Below, one piece after another: positions 8,404 to 17,210 of a DNA stretch of 64,000 nt. The position numbers were made by a program, and so were the translations under genes. A model generated the notes under the pieces. That model was not told the DNA's origin, searched no databases, and was given only the letters and a program-made list of their open reading frames with translations. The stretch comes from an uncultured Acidimicrobiales bacterium. GTDB lineage: Bacteria > Actinomycetota > Acidimicrobiia > Acidimicrobiales > CADCTF01. The stretch spans positions 1 to 64,000 of the forward strand of contig CADCTF010000068.1 in NCBI GenBank assembly GCA_902805655.1, written 5' to 3'. The stretch's first letter is position 1. Each line of letters begins with the position of its first letter.

Positions 8404-9651
8404 ATGGGGGATGACGAGCAGGTGGAGGCCCCGCCCGGGCCGAGACCGCTGGCCGGGGTGCGCGTGCTCGACCTTTCGCGCGTCTTGTCGGGCCCGAGCT
8501 GTTCCAAGGCGCTGGCCGACCTGGGCGCCGAGGTCGTGAAGCTGGAGCCGCCCGAGGGCGACCTCACCCGCACGGCCCAGCCACGGGTCGACGGCATCCC
8601 CGTGTACTTCGCTCAGCAGAACTGCGGGAAGGACTGCATCTCGCTCGACCTCACCCGTCCCGAGGCGCAGCGCATCGCCCTCGGGCTGGCGGCCAAGGCG
8701 GACATCCTCCTGGAGAACTTCCGTCCCGGCGTGATGACCCGGCTCGGGCTCGGCTACGACGCCGTGCACGAGGCCAACCCGTCGCTCGTGTACTGCTCGA
8801 TCACCGGCTACGGGCAGGACGGCCCTCTCGCCAACCGGCGGGCCTACGCTCCTGTGCTGCACGCCGAGCTCGGGCTGATCGAGCTCGCCTCGCGCCGGCG
8901 CCGGATGCCACCGGTGCAGGAGGCGGTGTCGTTCGCGGACTTCTTCGCCGGACTCCAGGCCACCATCGCGGTGCTGGCCGCCCTGCGCCATCGCGACGCG
9001 ACGGGCGAGGGCCAGCACGTCGACATCTCGATGGCCGAGACGATGCTGCAGTCCACCGAGTGGACCGCGGTCGAGCTGGCCGGAGGCGAGGCCGGGCGCT
9101 TCCACGTGTTCGGCGGAGCCAACGCGCCTGTGCTCCACCTGTCCGACGGCTCGGTGGCCATCGTCTCAGGCGATCCAGTGGCCAGCTTCCCCAGGTGGTG
9201 CGCGGTGATGGGACGGCCGGAGCTGCTCGAGGATCCGCGCTTCGCCACGCCGGCGGATCGAGCGGCACATCGGCCGGAGATGGCTGAGGCGATGCAGGCG
9301 TTCGCTTCTGGCTTCGCCTCGTTCGACTCCCTCGAGCAGGTGCTGGCCAAGGGCAGCATCGCTTCGGGCCTCATGCGGTCGCTGGCCGAGGTGAAGGACG
9401 CCGACTGGGCTGAGCAGCGAGGCGCGCTCACCAACGTGGGCACCGAGCAGGATCCGTTGCTCCTGCCTCGGTCACCGGCCCGGTACTCCGTGTCCGACGC
9501 CGGCACGAGCGGCCGGCCCTCCTACCAGGGAGAGGACAACCGGCGGGTGTTGCGGAGCCTGCTCGACATGTCCGACGAAGAGATCGACCGGCTGGAGGGT
9601 GATGGCCTGCTGATCGCCCGTCCCCCGGCGGAACGTGAGGAGCGACGATGA
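8404..9651 (+). CDS. CaiB/BaiF (class III) CoA-transferase
   Basis: 415-residue enzyme that moves CoA between organic acids. The N-terminal motif GVRVLDLSRVLSGPSCSKAL, LGAEVVKLEPPEGD, the LLENFRPGVMTRLGLGYD segment and SITGYGQDGPLANR are all characteristic. The C-terminal part is normal, ending in a DEEIDRLEGDGL-type segment. The ATG at 8404 has GAGGGGAGG upstream; an in-frame ATG at 8347 would run across the inverted repeat and is unlikely. The last codons overlap the acyl-CoA dehydrogenase start (ATGA), indicating a coupled operon. Substrates cannot be assigned. Confidence 0.9.
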   Translation: MGDDEQVEAPPGPRPLAGVRVLDLSRVLSGPSCSKALADLGAEVVKLEPPEGDLTRTAQPRVDGIPVYFAQQNCGKDCISLDLTRPEAQRIALGLAAKADILLENFRPGVMTRLGLGYDAVHEANPSLVYCSITGYGQDGPLANRRAYAPVLHAELGLIELASRRRRMPPVQEAVSFADFFAGLQATIAVLAALRHRDATGEGQHVDISMAETMLQSTEWTAVELAGGEAGRFHVFGGANAPVLHLSDGSVAIVSGDPVASFPRWCAVMGRPELLEDPRFATPADRAAHRPEMAEAMQAFASGFASFDSLEQVLAKGSIASGLMRSLAEVKDADWAEQRGALTNVGTEQDPLLLPRSPARYSVSDAGTSGRPSYQGEDNRRVLRSLLDMSDEEIDRLEGDGLLIARPPAEREERR

Positions 9652-10898
9652 GCGACATGACGGCCGACGGGGTGCGCGACGAGGTCCGGGCCTGGCTGGA
9701 CGAGACGTGGGACCCGGAGCGCCCGCTGCGCGAGTGGCGAGAGCTGCTGGCCGACAGCGGCTGGGGGTGCCCGACGTGGCCGGTGGAGCACTGCGGTCGG
9801 GGCCTGTCCCCGGCGCTGGCTGCGGTCGTCGCCGAGGAGTTCGACCGGGTCGGTGCCGTGGGCACCGCCACCGGCTCGGCCATGACGCTGGCCGCCCCCA
9901 CCATCCTGGAGAAGGGCAGCGAGGACCTGAAGGGCCGTCTCCTGCGCCCGATCATCACCGGGGAGAACACCTGGTGCCAGCTGTTCAGCGAGCCGGGCAG
10001 CGGCTCGGACCTGGCCGGGCTCACCACTCGGGCCGATCGCGACGGGGACGAGTGGGTCGTCACCGGTCAGAAGGTGTGGACCACCGGTGCTCGCACGGCG
10101 GCCTACGCCATGTTGTTGGCCCGTACCGACTGGGAGGCCCCGAAGCACAGGGGCATCACCTACTTCGCCCTGCCCATGCGTCAGCCCGGGGTCGAGGTGC
10201 GGCCGCTGCAGCAGATGAACGGCTACGCATCCTTCAACGAGGTGTTCATTACCGAGGCGCGCGTGCCGCACGCCAACGTGGTCGGCGAGGTGGGCGGCGG
10301 ATGGGGGTCGGCGCTGGCCACGCTGGCCCACGAGCGGGGCCTGGCCGGGAACCGGGGCGGCCGCACCGGCCGGGGCGACGGTCGCACGGTGCGGGAGGCC
10401 GTGGCGGAGGCGGCGGAGTACAACAAGACCTACGTCTGGTATCCCCAGCGAGCCGGCCGGTCGGACCTGATCGCACCGGAGGCGCAGGAGCGAGGCGTCA
10501 ACGGTGACCCGACCGTGCGCCAGATGGCGGCCTCGCTGCACGCGTTCGAGAAGGCGGCCCGTTGGACGGCGGACCGATCCCGGGCCGCTCGTGCCCAAGG
10601 ACGCCCGCCGGGCCCGGAAGGGTCCCTCGGCAAGCTGCACGGCAGCGAGATCGCCCGCCGTTCGGCCGCCACCCACACCCGCATCGCCGGCGCCTACGGC
10701 ATGCTGACCGGCCCCGACTCGCCTCGCAACGGCATCATCGCCGAGGTGCTCGTGTCCGTCCCCGGCGCCTCCATCGCCGGCGGCACCGACGAGGTGCAGC
10801 ACAACATCATCGGCGAGCGAGTGCTCGGGCTCCCCAAGGAGCCCACCGTCGACGCAGACATCCCCTTCAAGGAGGTGCGCCGCAACAGCGGCCGCTGA
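9648..10898 (+). CDS. Acyl-CoA dehydrogenase family protein
   Basis: 416-residue FAD enzyme for alpha,beta-oxidation of acyl-CoA. It has the flavin-contact segments QLFSEPGSGSDLAGL and VVTGQKVWTTGARTAAYAML, and a C-terminal helical domain with GSLGKLHGSEIARR and SIAGGTDEVQHNIIGERVLG. The latter is the typical ending of this family. Its start overlaps the CoA-transferase stop and its stop overlaps the cofE start (TGATG at 10896-10900), so three genes are translationally linked. Electron acceptor and chain length are unknown. Confidence 0.92.
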   Translation: MSDMTADGVRDEVRAWLDETWDPERPLREWRELLADSGWGCPTWPVEHCGRGLSPALAAVVAEEFDRVGAVGTATGSAMTLAAPTILEKGSEDLKGRLLRPIITGENTWCQLFSEPGSGSDLAGLTTRADRDGDEWVVTGQKVWTTGARTAAYAMLLARTDWEAPKHRGITYFALPMRQPGVEVRPLQQMNGYASFNEVFITEARVPHANVVGEVGGGWGSALATLAHERGLAGNRGGRTGRGDGRTVREAVAEAAEYNKTYVWYPQRAGRSDLIAPEAQERGVNGDPTVRQMAASLHAFEKAARWTADRSRAARAQGRPPGPEGSLGKLHGSEIARRSAATHTRIAGAYGMLTGPDSPRNGIIAEVLVSVPGASIAGGTDEVQHNIIGERVLGLPKEPTVDADIPFKEVRRNSGR

Positions 10899-11689
10899 TG
10901 GCCGTTCCCGCCGCCGTGTCACTTCTGCCGCTGGCCGACTTCCCGATGGTGCAGCCGGGGGACGACCTGGCGGCCCAGATCCTGCAGAGCGCGTCCGTGA
11001 CGGGCATCGAGCTGGCCGACGGGGACGTGGTCGTCGTGACCAGCAAGATCGTCTCCAAGGCCGAGGGGCGCGTCTTCGACCTTCGCGATGTCGAGCCTTC
11101 GGCCCGGGCCGAGCGCTTCGCCAGCTTCACCGACAAGGACCCGGCCATGGTCGAGCTCGTCCTGCGCGAGTCGACCGACGTCATCCGAGCCCGGCCCGGT
11201 GTGCTGCTCGTGCGCCACCGCCTGGGCTTCATCTCGGCCGCCGCCGGCATCGACCGGTCGAACGTGGGTGCGGCCGACGAGAACATCGTGCTCCTCCTGC
11301 CCGAGGACCCCGACGCCTCGGCCGACCGCCTCCGTACCGAGCTCGAGCAGGCCACGGGCGCCCGAGTAGGGGTGATCCTCACCGACTCGCACGGCCGCCC
11401 CTTCCGACGGGGCAATGCCGGAGTGGCCATCGGCGTGTCGGGCATCACCGCTCTCCACCAGCTCGAGGAGCAGCCCGACCTCTTCGGACGGCCGCTCGGA
11501 CCCACGTCCCAGGTGCCGATCGGGGACCTGCTGGCCAGCGCCGCCATCCTCGTCGGTGGGGAGGCGGCCGAGGGTGTGCCCGTCGTCGTCGTCCGCGGGC
11601 TGAAGGTGCAGGGGGACGGCAGGTCGCAGGACCTGCAGCGCCCACCTGAGCAGGATCTGTTCGGGTACCCGGACGCCTACTACCTTTAG
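10898..11689 (+). CDS. cofE: Coenzyme F420-0:L-glutamate ligase
   Basis: 263-residue enzyme adding glutamates to F420-0 with GTP. Diagnostic segments are VVVVTSKIVSKAEGRV near residue 40, the central VGAADENIVLLLPEDP stretch and VGVILTDSHGRPFRRGNAGV. It lacks the C-terminal FMN-reductase domain of the fused actinobacterial FbiB, so only the ligase step is encoded. The ATG overlaps the stop of the acyl-CoA dehydrogenase gene, a fatty-acid rather than F420 context. Other F420 synthesis genes are not in the window. Confidence 0.88.
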   Translation: MAVPAAVSLLPLADFPMVQPGDDLAAQILQSASVTGIELADGDVVVVTSKIVSKAEGRVFDLRDVEPSARAERFASFTDKDPAMVELVLRESTDVIRARPGVLLVRHRLGFISAAAGIDRSNVGAADENIVLLLPEDPDASADRLRTELEQATGARVGVILTDSHGRPFRRGNAGVAIGVSGITALHQLEEQPDLFGRPLGPTSQVPIGDLLASAAILVGGEAAEGVPVVVVRGLKVQGDGRSQDLQRPPEQDLFGYPDAYYL

Positions 11690-11739
11690 CGCACCCGTCG
11701 CGCCCCTGCCCGGGGCGCCACCCCGATTGGAGCATCGCC

Positions 11740-12906
11740 GTGGGTAGCACCGTCAAGGCCTATGCCATCACCGCCGACGCCGTCGCCGCGGAGCGCAAGC
11801 GTGTCAACGACGACCTCGAGCAGGTGGACATCGCCAAGGTGGTGCGGCTCGAGGATCTCGACCTGCGGGACGTGGGGCCGCGCGACGTCCGGCTGCGCAT
11901 CCTGGCCGTCTCGGCCGAGCACAACATCAACCACGCCGCCCTCGCCGACACCGTGAACATCGCCGAAGCGCGGGGCGGCCGCATGTTCCCCGGCAACTCC
12001 GCCCTCGGCGAGGTCGTCGAGGTCGGCACCGAGGTCGACAAGTTCAAGGTGGGCGACATCGCCATCACCCACTGCAACGGCGACCCCGACCGCTTCGGGT
12101 TTCCGCTCCGCATCTGGGCCTACGACATGCCGGAGTCGGTCGGCTGGTACGCCGAGGAGGCCGTGGTGGAGGAGTGGCAGCTGCTGCAGGCGCCGCTCGA
12201 CTGCGGACTGAACCTCTGGGAGATGGCCGCACTGCCCCTGCGGGCGCCGACGGCGTACCACATGTGGCGTCGGGCGCTGGGCATCTTCCGGGTGAAGGTG
12301 ACGCGGGAGCAGCTGGCCACGGTCAACGTGCTCGGCTTCGGCGGCGGCGTCTCCGAGCTCTTCCTCATGCTGGCCAAGTCCGAAGGGCACAACGCCTACT
12401 TCTGCTCGGGCAGCCCGGAGCGCCGGGCGGCCCTGGAGGAGATGGGCATCGTCGGCATCGACCAGAAGGAGTACAACCGCTTCGCGGAGCGGGGCGACGT
12501 GAGCCGGTTCCGCAACACCGTGCGCGACCTCACCGGCGGCGCTGACATGCACATCGTCTGCGACATGCTCCGAGGCCCCGTGTTCGGGGCTGGGCTGGCG
12601 GTGGCGGCTCGCGGGGGCGTCAACGTCAGTGCCGGCTGGCAGCTCAGCCAGGTGCTCGAGTACAACTCGGCGCTGCTCTCGGTCAAGCAGATCACCCTCG
12701 ACCACACGCACTACGAGACCCTGCCGGGTTGCGCGGCCGCGACGGAGCTGTACGGGCGGGTCTTCAAGCCCACCATCCACGAAGAGATCTACCCGTTCGA
12801 GGATCTGGGTCGGGCCTTCGAGGAGATGCACCGCAACACCCAGACCGGCATCCCCATCATCCGTGTCGCCGACGAGCTTCCCGACTCGGTCAAGCACCTG
12901 ACCTGA
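11740..12906 (+). CDS. Crotonyl-CoA reductase-like medium-chain dehydrogenase
   Basis: 388-residue MDR-superfamily oxidoreductase. The N-terminal GroES-like domain carries PGNSALGEVVEVG and KFKVGDIAITHCNGDPDR. The segment PLRIWAYDMPESVGWYAEEA resembles crotonyl-CoA carboxylase/reductases. The Rossmann part has NVLGFGGGVSELFLMLA. It is slightly shorter than typical CCR proteins (410-450 residues), and whether it carboxylates cannot be judged. The GTG start at 11740 is the first plausible start. It follows cofE by 50 bases in an acyl-CoA gene run, which fits reduction of an enoyl-CoA. Confidence 0.7.
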   Translation: MGSTVKAYAITADAVAAERKRVNDDLEQVDIAKVVRLEDLDLRDVGPRDVRLRILAVSAEHNINHAALADTVNIAEARGGRMFPGNSALGEVVEVGTEVDKFKVGDIAITHCNGDPDRFGFPLRIWAYDMPESVGWYAEEAVVEEWQLLQAPLDCGLNLWEMAALPLRAPTAYHMWRRALGIFRVKVTREQLATVNVLGFGGGVSELFLMLAKSEGHNAYFCSGSPERRAALEEMGIVGIDQKEYNRFAERGDVSRFRNTVRDLTGGADMHIVCDMLRGPVFGAGLAVAARGGVNVSAGWQLSQVLEYNSALLSVKQITLDHTHYETLPGCAAATELYGRVFKPTIHEEIYPFEDLGRAFEEMHRNTQTGIPIIRVADELPDSVKHLT

Positions 12907-12909
12907 CGA

Positions 12910-12924
12910 CCGGCGTCGCGCCGG
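12910..12924 (+). terminator. Possible terminator hairpin
   Basis: CCGGCG and CGCCGG arms with a 3-base loop lie 4 bases after the crotonyl-reductase-like stop and before the polyprenyl synthetase start. There is no clear T-tract, so it may only attenuate or be incidental in GC-rich DNA. Confidence 0.35.
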
Positions 12925-12940
12925 CTTCTAAGGTCGACCT

Positions 12941-13954
12941 GTGCGACTGGACGAGCTGGCGACGATGCTGGCGCTCCCTCAGCTGGAGCAGGACGTGGCC
13001 ATCGCCGAGGAGCGGCTGCTTGCCGCCCTCGGCCGAGCGTCGGAACCGCAGCTGCGCACCGCGTCCTTGCGGGTCGCTACCGTGCCAGGCAAGCGCCTCC
13101 GCCCGGTGTTCACGGTCGCCGCGGCGCAGGTGGCCGGCGCCACCGATCTCGATCGGGTGCACGCGGCCAGCGCGGCAGTAGAGCTGGTGCAGATCGGCTC
13201 GCTCGTCCACGACGACCTCTTCGAGGAGGCCGGCACCCGCCGAGGCGTGCCGACCGTGAACGCGACCGAGGGGAACACGGCTGCTCTCCTGGCCGGCAAC
13301 TTCATCCTGGCTGCGGCGGCATCAGAAGCTGCGCTCTCGGGCCAGGCGGTGGCCCGGATGCTGGCCCAGACCGTGGCCGCGCTGTGCGAGGGCCAGGTGC
13401 GGGAGATGCGCGACCAGTTCAACCCCGAGCGCACGGTGGACGACTACCTGAGCTCGATCCGTGGCAAGACCGGCGTGCTCTTCGCGGCCGCCTGTCGAGC
13501 CGGGGCCTACTGCGCAGATGCGCCGGACGAGGTCGTGGAGAGCTTCGGTCGCTTCGGCGAGGAGTTCGGGATGGCGTTCCAGCTCCTCGACGACGTGCTC
13601 GACGTCGTGGTCGACCCCGACCGGCTCGGCAAGCCGACCGGCATCGATCTGGCCACGGGTGTGTACACCTTGCCGGTCATCCTGGCCCGTGAGCTGCGCA
13701 GCGGCCCGGCGCTGCGGGCCCAGCTCGACCGGCGTGGCTCGGCGGACCTGGCGCTCGTGCGGAGCCTCATCGCGGACGCCGGCACCCTCTCCGCCACGCT
13801 GGCTGAGGCGTCCCGCTACGCGGCCTGTGCTTCCGAGTCGATCGAGCACGTCGAGGGTGACGTCGCCGCCGGGTTGAGGTCGCTGGCTTCCACCTACATC
13901 GGCTGGGCGGTGGAGCACTTCACCACGCCCGCCGGCAAGGTCGGCCTGGTCTGA
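12941..13954 (+). CDS. Polyprenyl diphosphate synthase
   Basis: 337-residue trans-prenyltransferase that condenses isopentenyl diphosphate with allylic diphosphates for menaquinone or isoprenoid side chains. The first Asp-rich region reads HDDLFEEAGTRRG (D91, D92, with Glu at 95 where most relatives have Asp). The second is canonical, FQLLDDVLDVV with DDVLD. KRLRPVF near residue 51 and the CEGQVREM segment also fit. The GTG start at 12941 follows GG-rich sequence. Product length cannot be decided. Next to acyl-CoA genes it may be a separate transcript. Confidence 0.88.
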   Translation: MRLDELATMLALPQLEQDVAIAEERLLAALGRASEPQLRTASLRVATVPGKRLRPVFTVAAAQVAGATDLDRVHAASAAVELVQIGSLVHDDLFEEAGTRRGVPTVNATEGNTAALLAGNFILAAAASEAALSGQAVARMLAQTVAALCEGQVREMRDQFNPERTVDDYLSSIRGKTGVLFAAACRAGAYCADAPDEVVESFGRFGEEFGMAFQLLDDVLDVVVDPDRLGKPTGIDLATGVYTLPVILARELRSGPALRAQLDRRGSADLALVRSLIADAGTLSATLAEASRYAACASESIEHVEGDVAAGLRSLASTYIGWAVEHFTTPAGKVGLV

Positions 13955-13974
13955 CGATCGGATACCGTTCGCCG

Positions 13975-14472
13975 GTGTCCCTTCCCGAAGCCCTGACCGA
14001 GCCGGCACACGCGGTGGCTGCCCTGCTCTTGGAGCGCAAGCAGACCGTGGCCGTGGCCGAGTCGTCGGCGGGCGGCCTCATCTCCGCCGCCCTGCTCTCG
14101 GTGCCCGGCGCATCGGGCTTCTACCTGGGGGGCACCGTGGTGTACACCCGGGTGGCGGGACGCGAGCTCATCTCCGGCGTCATCGACTTCCCCGAGGGCG
14201 CGCGCAGCTCGTCGGACCCCTACGCGCGCTACCTGGCCGAAGCCATCGCCACCAAGCTGGGAGCGTCCTGGGGCATCGCCGAGACAGGCGCCGCGGGGCC
14301 AAGGGGGAACGGCTACGGAGACCCGGCCGGCCACTCGTGGACCGCAGTGTGGGGCCCCGGCCCTCTTGTCGACAGCGACCGGGTGTTGACCGGCTCGGAT
14401 GACCGGGCCTCCAACATGATCGAGTTCGGAGCGACGGCCCTGCGCCTGCTGGCGCGCCGCCTCGGCGGCTGA
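13975..14472 (+). CDS. CinA-like nicotinamide-nucleotide amidohydrolase domain protein
   Basis: 165-residue protein matching the C-terminal CinA domain (PncC type), which deamidates NMN. It shows AVAESSAGGLISAALLSVPGAS with the conserved E-S-x(1-2)-GG region and FYLGGTVVYT, then GIAETGAAGPRG. It lacks the N-terminal MoCF-like domain, like standalone PncC proteins. The GTG start at 13975 is 20 bases after the synthetase stop. Residues 110-165 fit the family less well, so it may be a divergent paralogue. Confidence 0.8.
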   Translation: MSLPEALTEPAHAVAALLLERKQTVAVAESSAGGLISAALLSVPGASGFYLGGTVVYTRVAGRELISGVIDFPEGARSSSDPYARYLAEAIATKLGASWGIAETGAAGPRGNGYGDPAGHSWTAVWGPGPLVDSDRVLTGSDDRASNMIEFGATALRLLARRLGG

Positions 14473-14523
14473 ACGCCTACTCCGCGACCCCTCAATCCCG
14501 CCGCAGCGTGTTAGCGAGGGAGG

Positions 14524-15198
14524 GTGCACACCACGCTCGACCATCACGACGAGCAGCTCGAGCCGTCGGATGACCCTGTGTCCACCATCGGTCCCACGAC
14601 CCCTGCGCAATGGCTGGCCGCCGTGCTGGCGGTGCTGTTCCTCGGCGGTGCGCTCGGCTACATGGTCGGCACTCGGGAGACCGCTCCCCCAGGAGCCGAT
14701 TCGCTGGATGTGGGATTCCTCCAGGACATGATCAGCCACCACGAGCAGGCGCTGCAGATGGCCGCCCTCGACCTGGCGAACGGGTCGGAGCTCGGAGTGC
14801 AGGTGTTCGCCCAGGAGATCCTGCAGACCCAGTCGTACGAGATCGGGCTCATGGAGCGCCAGCTCAACCAGTGGGGCCACGACCGCGCCGCCCGCCGGGA
14901 CACGGCGATGGGGTGGATGGGCATGCCGATCCCGGTGGCGGCCATGCCCGGCATGGCCAGCGACGCGGATCTGCGGCGGCTGCGGGAAGGCGACGGTCGC
15001 GAGGTCGACACCCGCTTCGTCTGGCTGATGCAGGCGCACCACCGAGGCGGTGTGCACATGGCGGAGTACGCGGCGAGAGAGGCCGAGAGCCCGTTCGTAC
15101 GCCAGCTGGCCACGCGGGTGGAGCGCAACCAGCGGATCGAGATCAACGAGCTCGAGGCCGCTCTGGTCCGGACGGGCCTCGATCAGCTCCCACGCTGA
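14524..15198 (+). CDS. DUF305 membrane-anchored protein
   Basis: 224-residue protein with one N-terminal transmembrane helix (about residues 28-50, WLAAVLAVLFLGGALGYMVG) and an extracytoplasmic DUF305 domain. The family's paired histidine motifs are present: FLQDMISHHEQALQMA and LMQAHHRGGVHMAEYA. DUF305 is a ferritin-like helical family often linked to metal (copper) handling, but a direct function is not established. The GTG start at 14524 is preceded by GAGGGAGG. The next gene is convergent, with only 7 bases between. Confidence 0.85.
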   Translation: MHTTLDHHDEQLEPSDDPVSTIGPTTPAQWLAAVLAVLFLGGALGYMVGTRETAPPGADSLDVGFLQDMISHHEQALQMAALDLANGSELGVQVFAQEILQTQSYEIGLMERQLNQWGHDRAARRDTAMGWMGMPIPVAAMPGMASDADLRRLREGDGREVDTRFVWLMQAHHRGGVHMAEYAAREAESPFVRQLATRVERNQRIEINELEAALVRTGLDQLPR

Positions 15199-15205
15199 TC
15201 GCTGC

Positions 15206-15664
15206 TCACACGCGGCCGGACCTCCGGGCCAGTGGGAGGAAGAACCAGAACACGAGGAACCAGGCGGACACGAGCGCCGCAGCGACCGCAGCTGCGGTGG
15301 TTCCGTACAGCAGGTCGGCGACCAGGAAGACCACGCCGCAGATGGCGCACAGGAGCATGGCGAGCGCCGCGACGGCCATGCGGGTGCCGGAGAAGAGCAG
15401 CTGCTCCTTGTCACCGCCCCTGAAGTCGAGCCGGTGGTAGGCGGTGGGTGCGATCAGCAGGGCGGTGGCGCCCGCCGTCAACAGCAGCGTGGCGAAGTAC
15501 ACGTTTCGCTGCAGGGTCGTGACGTCCGAGAAGCGATCGGTGAAGGCGACGCCGAGCAGGAACGCGAAGAGGACCTCGGCGCCCGGGATGGCGACGCGAA
15601 CCTCTTCGAGCATCTCCCCGAGCTCGCGATCGACACGCTCCTTGTGGCTCTCGTCGGCGTCCAT
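15206..15664 (-). CDS. DUF6328 family integral membrane protein
   Basis: 152-residue protein. A cytoplasmic N-terminal helix (RVDRELGEMLEEVRVAIPGA) is followed by four hydrophobic segments (FAFLLGVAFT; FATLLLTAGATALLIAPTAY; MAVAALAMLLCAICGVVFLV; AVAAALVSAWFLVFWFF). The conserved motif AYHRLDFRG sits between helices 2 and 3. The ATG at 15664 is chosen over one at 15685 because a GAGGGGGAGGG site lies right before it. Its leader overlaps the 3' end of the mscS-type gene, so the two are probably cotranscribed. Function unknown. Confidence 0.82.
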   Translation of the reverse strand: MDADESHKERVDRELGEMLEEVRVAIPGAEVLFAFLLGVAFTDRFSDVTTLQRNVYFATLLLTAGATALLIAPTAYHRLDFRGGDKEQLLFSGTRMAVAALAMLLCAICGVVFLVADLLYGTTAAAVAAALVSAWFLVFWFFLPLARRSGRV

Positions 15665-15677
15665 CGAGCCCTCCCCC

Positions 15678-16589
15678 TCAGGCACCGGTGTCGGGCCCGC
15701 TGCTCTGCACCCGGATGTCCTGGGTGGTGGAGGCGATGGTGATGCCGGCCTCCTCGAAGCGCTCGATCACTCGGCGAGTGAGTGCGTCCTTCACTGTTCG
15801 TGCCGTGCGCACCGGCACCACGAACCGCGCCGAGAGCTCGAGGTAGTCGTCGGTCGCGTTGGCGTAGACCCGGGGTTCCACCTCGGCCCGGGGCACCGGG
15901 TAGCGGCGGGCCATGTGCCGGATAGCCTGCTGGGCCTCGGCTGACGACGACACGAGCCGAGCCTCGTCGGCCAGGATCTTCTCTGCGGTCGGCCAGTCAC
16001 TGCCGTGCGCCACCGGCAGTGTCAGCTCCTCCCAGATGAACTCGAAGGCCGCGCTGTAGTTGTAGACAGGCTCGGTGAAGGTCGCCTTGTTGGAGATGGC
16101 GACGATCCGCCCGGTGTACTGGCGGCCTCGCACCGGCGTCTCCCGCCTCGTGGGCGACCCGATCTCCATGACCTTGGTGCGCAGGGGCGTGATGTCGATG
16201 ACGTCGCCGCGCACCCCGCCCATCTCGATGCGGTCGCCCACGCGAAAGATGCGCCCAGAGAGGATGTTGAACCACCCGGCAACCGCGCCCACCACCTCCT
16301 GCATGGCGAACGCGAGGCCCGCGGTGGCGAGGCCGAGCACCACGCCGATGCGCCCGGCGAAGGCCCGCCACACGATGGCTAGTGCCAGCAGGACGAGAGC
16401 GGCGGCGGCGTACCGCGCCAGCTTCCGGGCGTAGTACTTCGCATAGGAATCGTCGGTGCGTCGGGCCAGCACGTGCCCGGACACGTACGCGACGACGCAA
16501 CCCAGCACGATGATGGCAACGCTCGTGACCAGCCGACCCCCCGTCGTCGTGTTGTCGCTCAGCAGGTCCCACGCCCGCTCCAGGGTCAT
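15678..16589 (-). CDS. Mechanosensitive ion channel (MscS family)
   Basis: 303-residue pressure-relief channel. It has an N-terminal helix (about residues 20-40), a second near 60-85 and the pore-lining helix with an Ala/Gly-rich pattern GLATAGLAFAMQEVVGAVAG, then the MscS beta domain with FRVGDRIEMGGVRGDVIDI. The C-terminal cytoplasmic domain is complete. Length is close to E. coli MscS (286). It is transcribed divergently from the lipoprotein gene at 16695 and shares its upstream region with a GTTAC repeat site. The DUF6328 gene follows. Confidence 0.9.
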   Translation of the reverse strand: MTLERAWDLLSDNTTTGGRLVTSVAIIVLGCVVAYVSGHVLARRTDDSYAKYYARKLARYAAAALVLLALAIVWRAFAGRIGVVLGLATAGLAFAMQEVVGAVAGWFNILSGRIFRVGDRIEMGGVRGDVIDITPLRTKVMEIGSPTRRETPVRGRQYTGRIVAISNKATFTEPVYNYSAAFEFIWEELTLPVAHGSDWPTAEKILADEARLVSSSAEAQQAIRHMARRYPVPRAEVEPRVYANATDDYLELSARFVVPVRTARTVKDALTRRVIERFEEAGITIASTTQDIRVQSSGPDTGA

Positions 16590-16656
16590 GGGCCGGAGAC
16601 TCGACGGAGGCGGCTCACCTGCGCGTTCTACCCGGGAACAGGATCGGTGGAGAGGC

Positions 16657-16672
16657 GTTACTCACCTGTTAC
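16657..16672 (+). promoter_or_regulatory. Candidate response-regulator site 1 (GTTAC-N6-GTTAC)
   Basis: Direct repeat of GTTAC at 16657-16661 and 16668-16672, 11-bp period, 22 bases before the lipoprotein ATG at 16695. Read on the other strand it is GTAAC-N6-GTAAC and matches two sites at 19775 and 19840. Tandem half-sites one helical turn apart are typical of OmpR/PhoB-family regulators, and such a gene lies 540 bases downstream. Autoregulation is inferred, not shown. Confidence 0.55.
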
Positions 16673-16694
16673 CGATGCGGGGGACAAGCGGAGG

Positions 16695-17126
16695 ATGTCC
16701 TTCCGACGATGCTTCCCGGCGCTGCTGCTCTCAGCCGGTCTCCTCCTGGGCGCCTGCGGCGACGACGACGTCCAGCCAGAAGCACAACCGACCCCGGTGG
16801 TCGGCGGCTTCTCCGAAGCTGCCTTCGACGCGCTTCCTCGTCCTGCGACCAGCGAGCCGAGGGGAAACGCGGTGGAGATGGCCGACACCATCTCGAGGAG
16901 CTACGAGGTGAGGAACACCACACCGGAACAAGTGCTCGACTTCTACCGGAACCAGCTTCGGGATTGGCGCGCGGTGCAAGGGGTGGAGAAGCTCGGCGTG
17001 AACACCTACCGGGGGATCTGGACCAAGGACGGTGCCGAGCTGACGGTGAGCGCCACCAGCGGTCCGACCCTCTCACAGCCGGATGAGGTGCGGGCGCAGT
17101 ACAGCCTCTCGTTGAAGAAGACCTGA
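16695..17126 (+). CDS. Small lipoprotein, function unknown
   Basis: 143-residue exported protein. It has a signal peptide with a lipobox-like LLLGACG (cysteine near residue 21), then an unstructured segment, then an alpha/beta region including YEVRNTTPEQVLDFYRNQL. No family is recognised. The ATG at 16695 gives a normal lipoprotein signal but has GGAGG directly against it; a GTG at 16647 is an alternative. It sits just upstream of the response regulator gene and may be cotranscribed with it, for example as an accessory sensor component (inference). Confidence 0.7.
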   Translation: MSFRRCFPALLLSAGLLLGACGDDDVQPEAQPTPVVGGFSEAAFDALPRPATSEPRGNAVEMADTISRSYEVRNTTPEQVLDFYRNQLRDWRAVQGVEKLGVNTYRGIWTKDGAELTVSATSGPTLSQPDEVRAQYSLSLKKT

Positions 17127-17210
17127 GCGGGGCGACGTCCCGACACGCTCACGAGCTTGCCGGCAGGGCTGACGGACCGGAGCGGTCCACATCGGGGCAG
17201 ACTTCGGATC

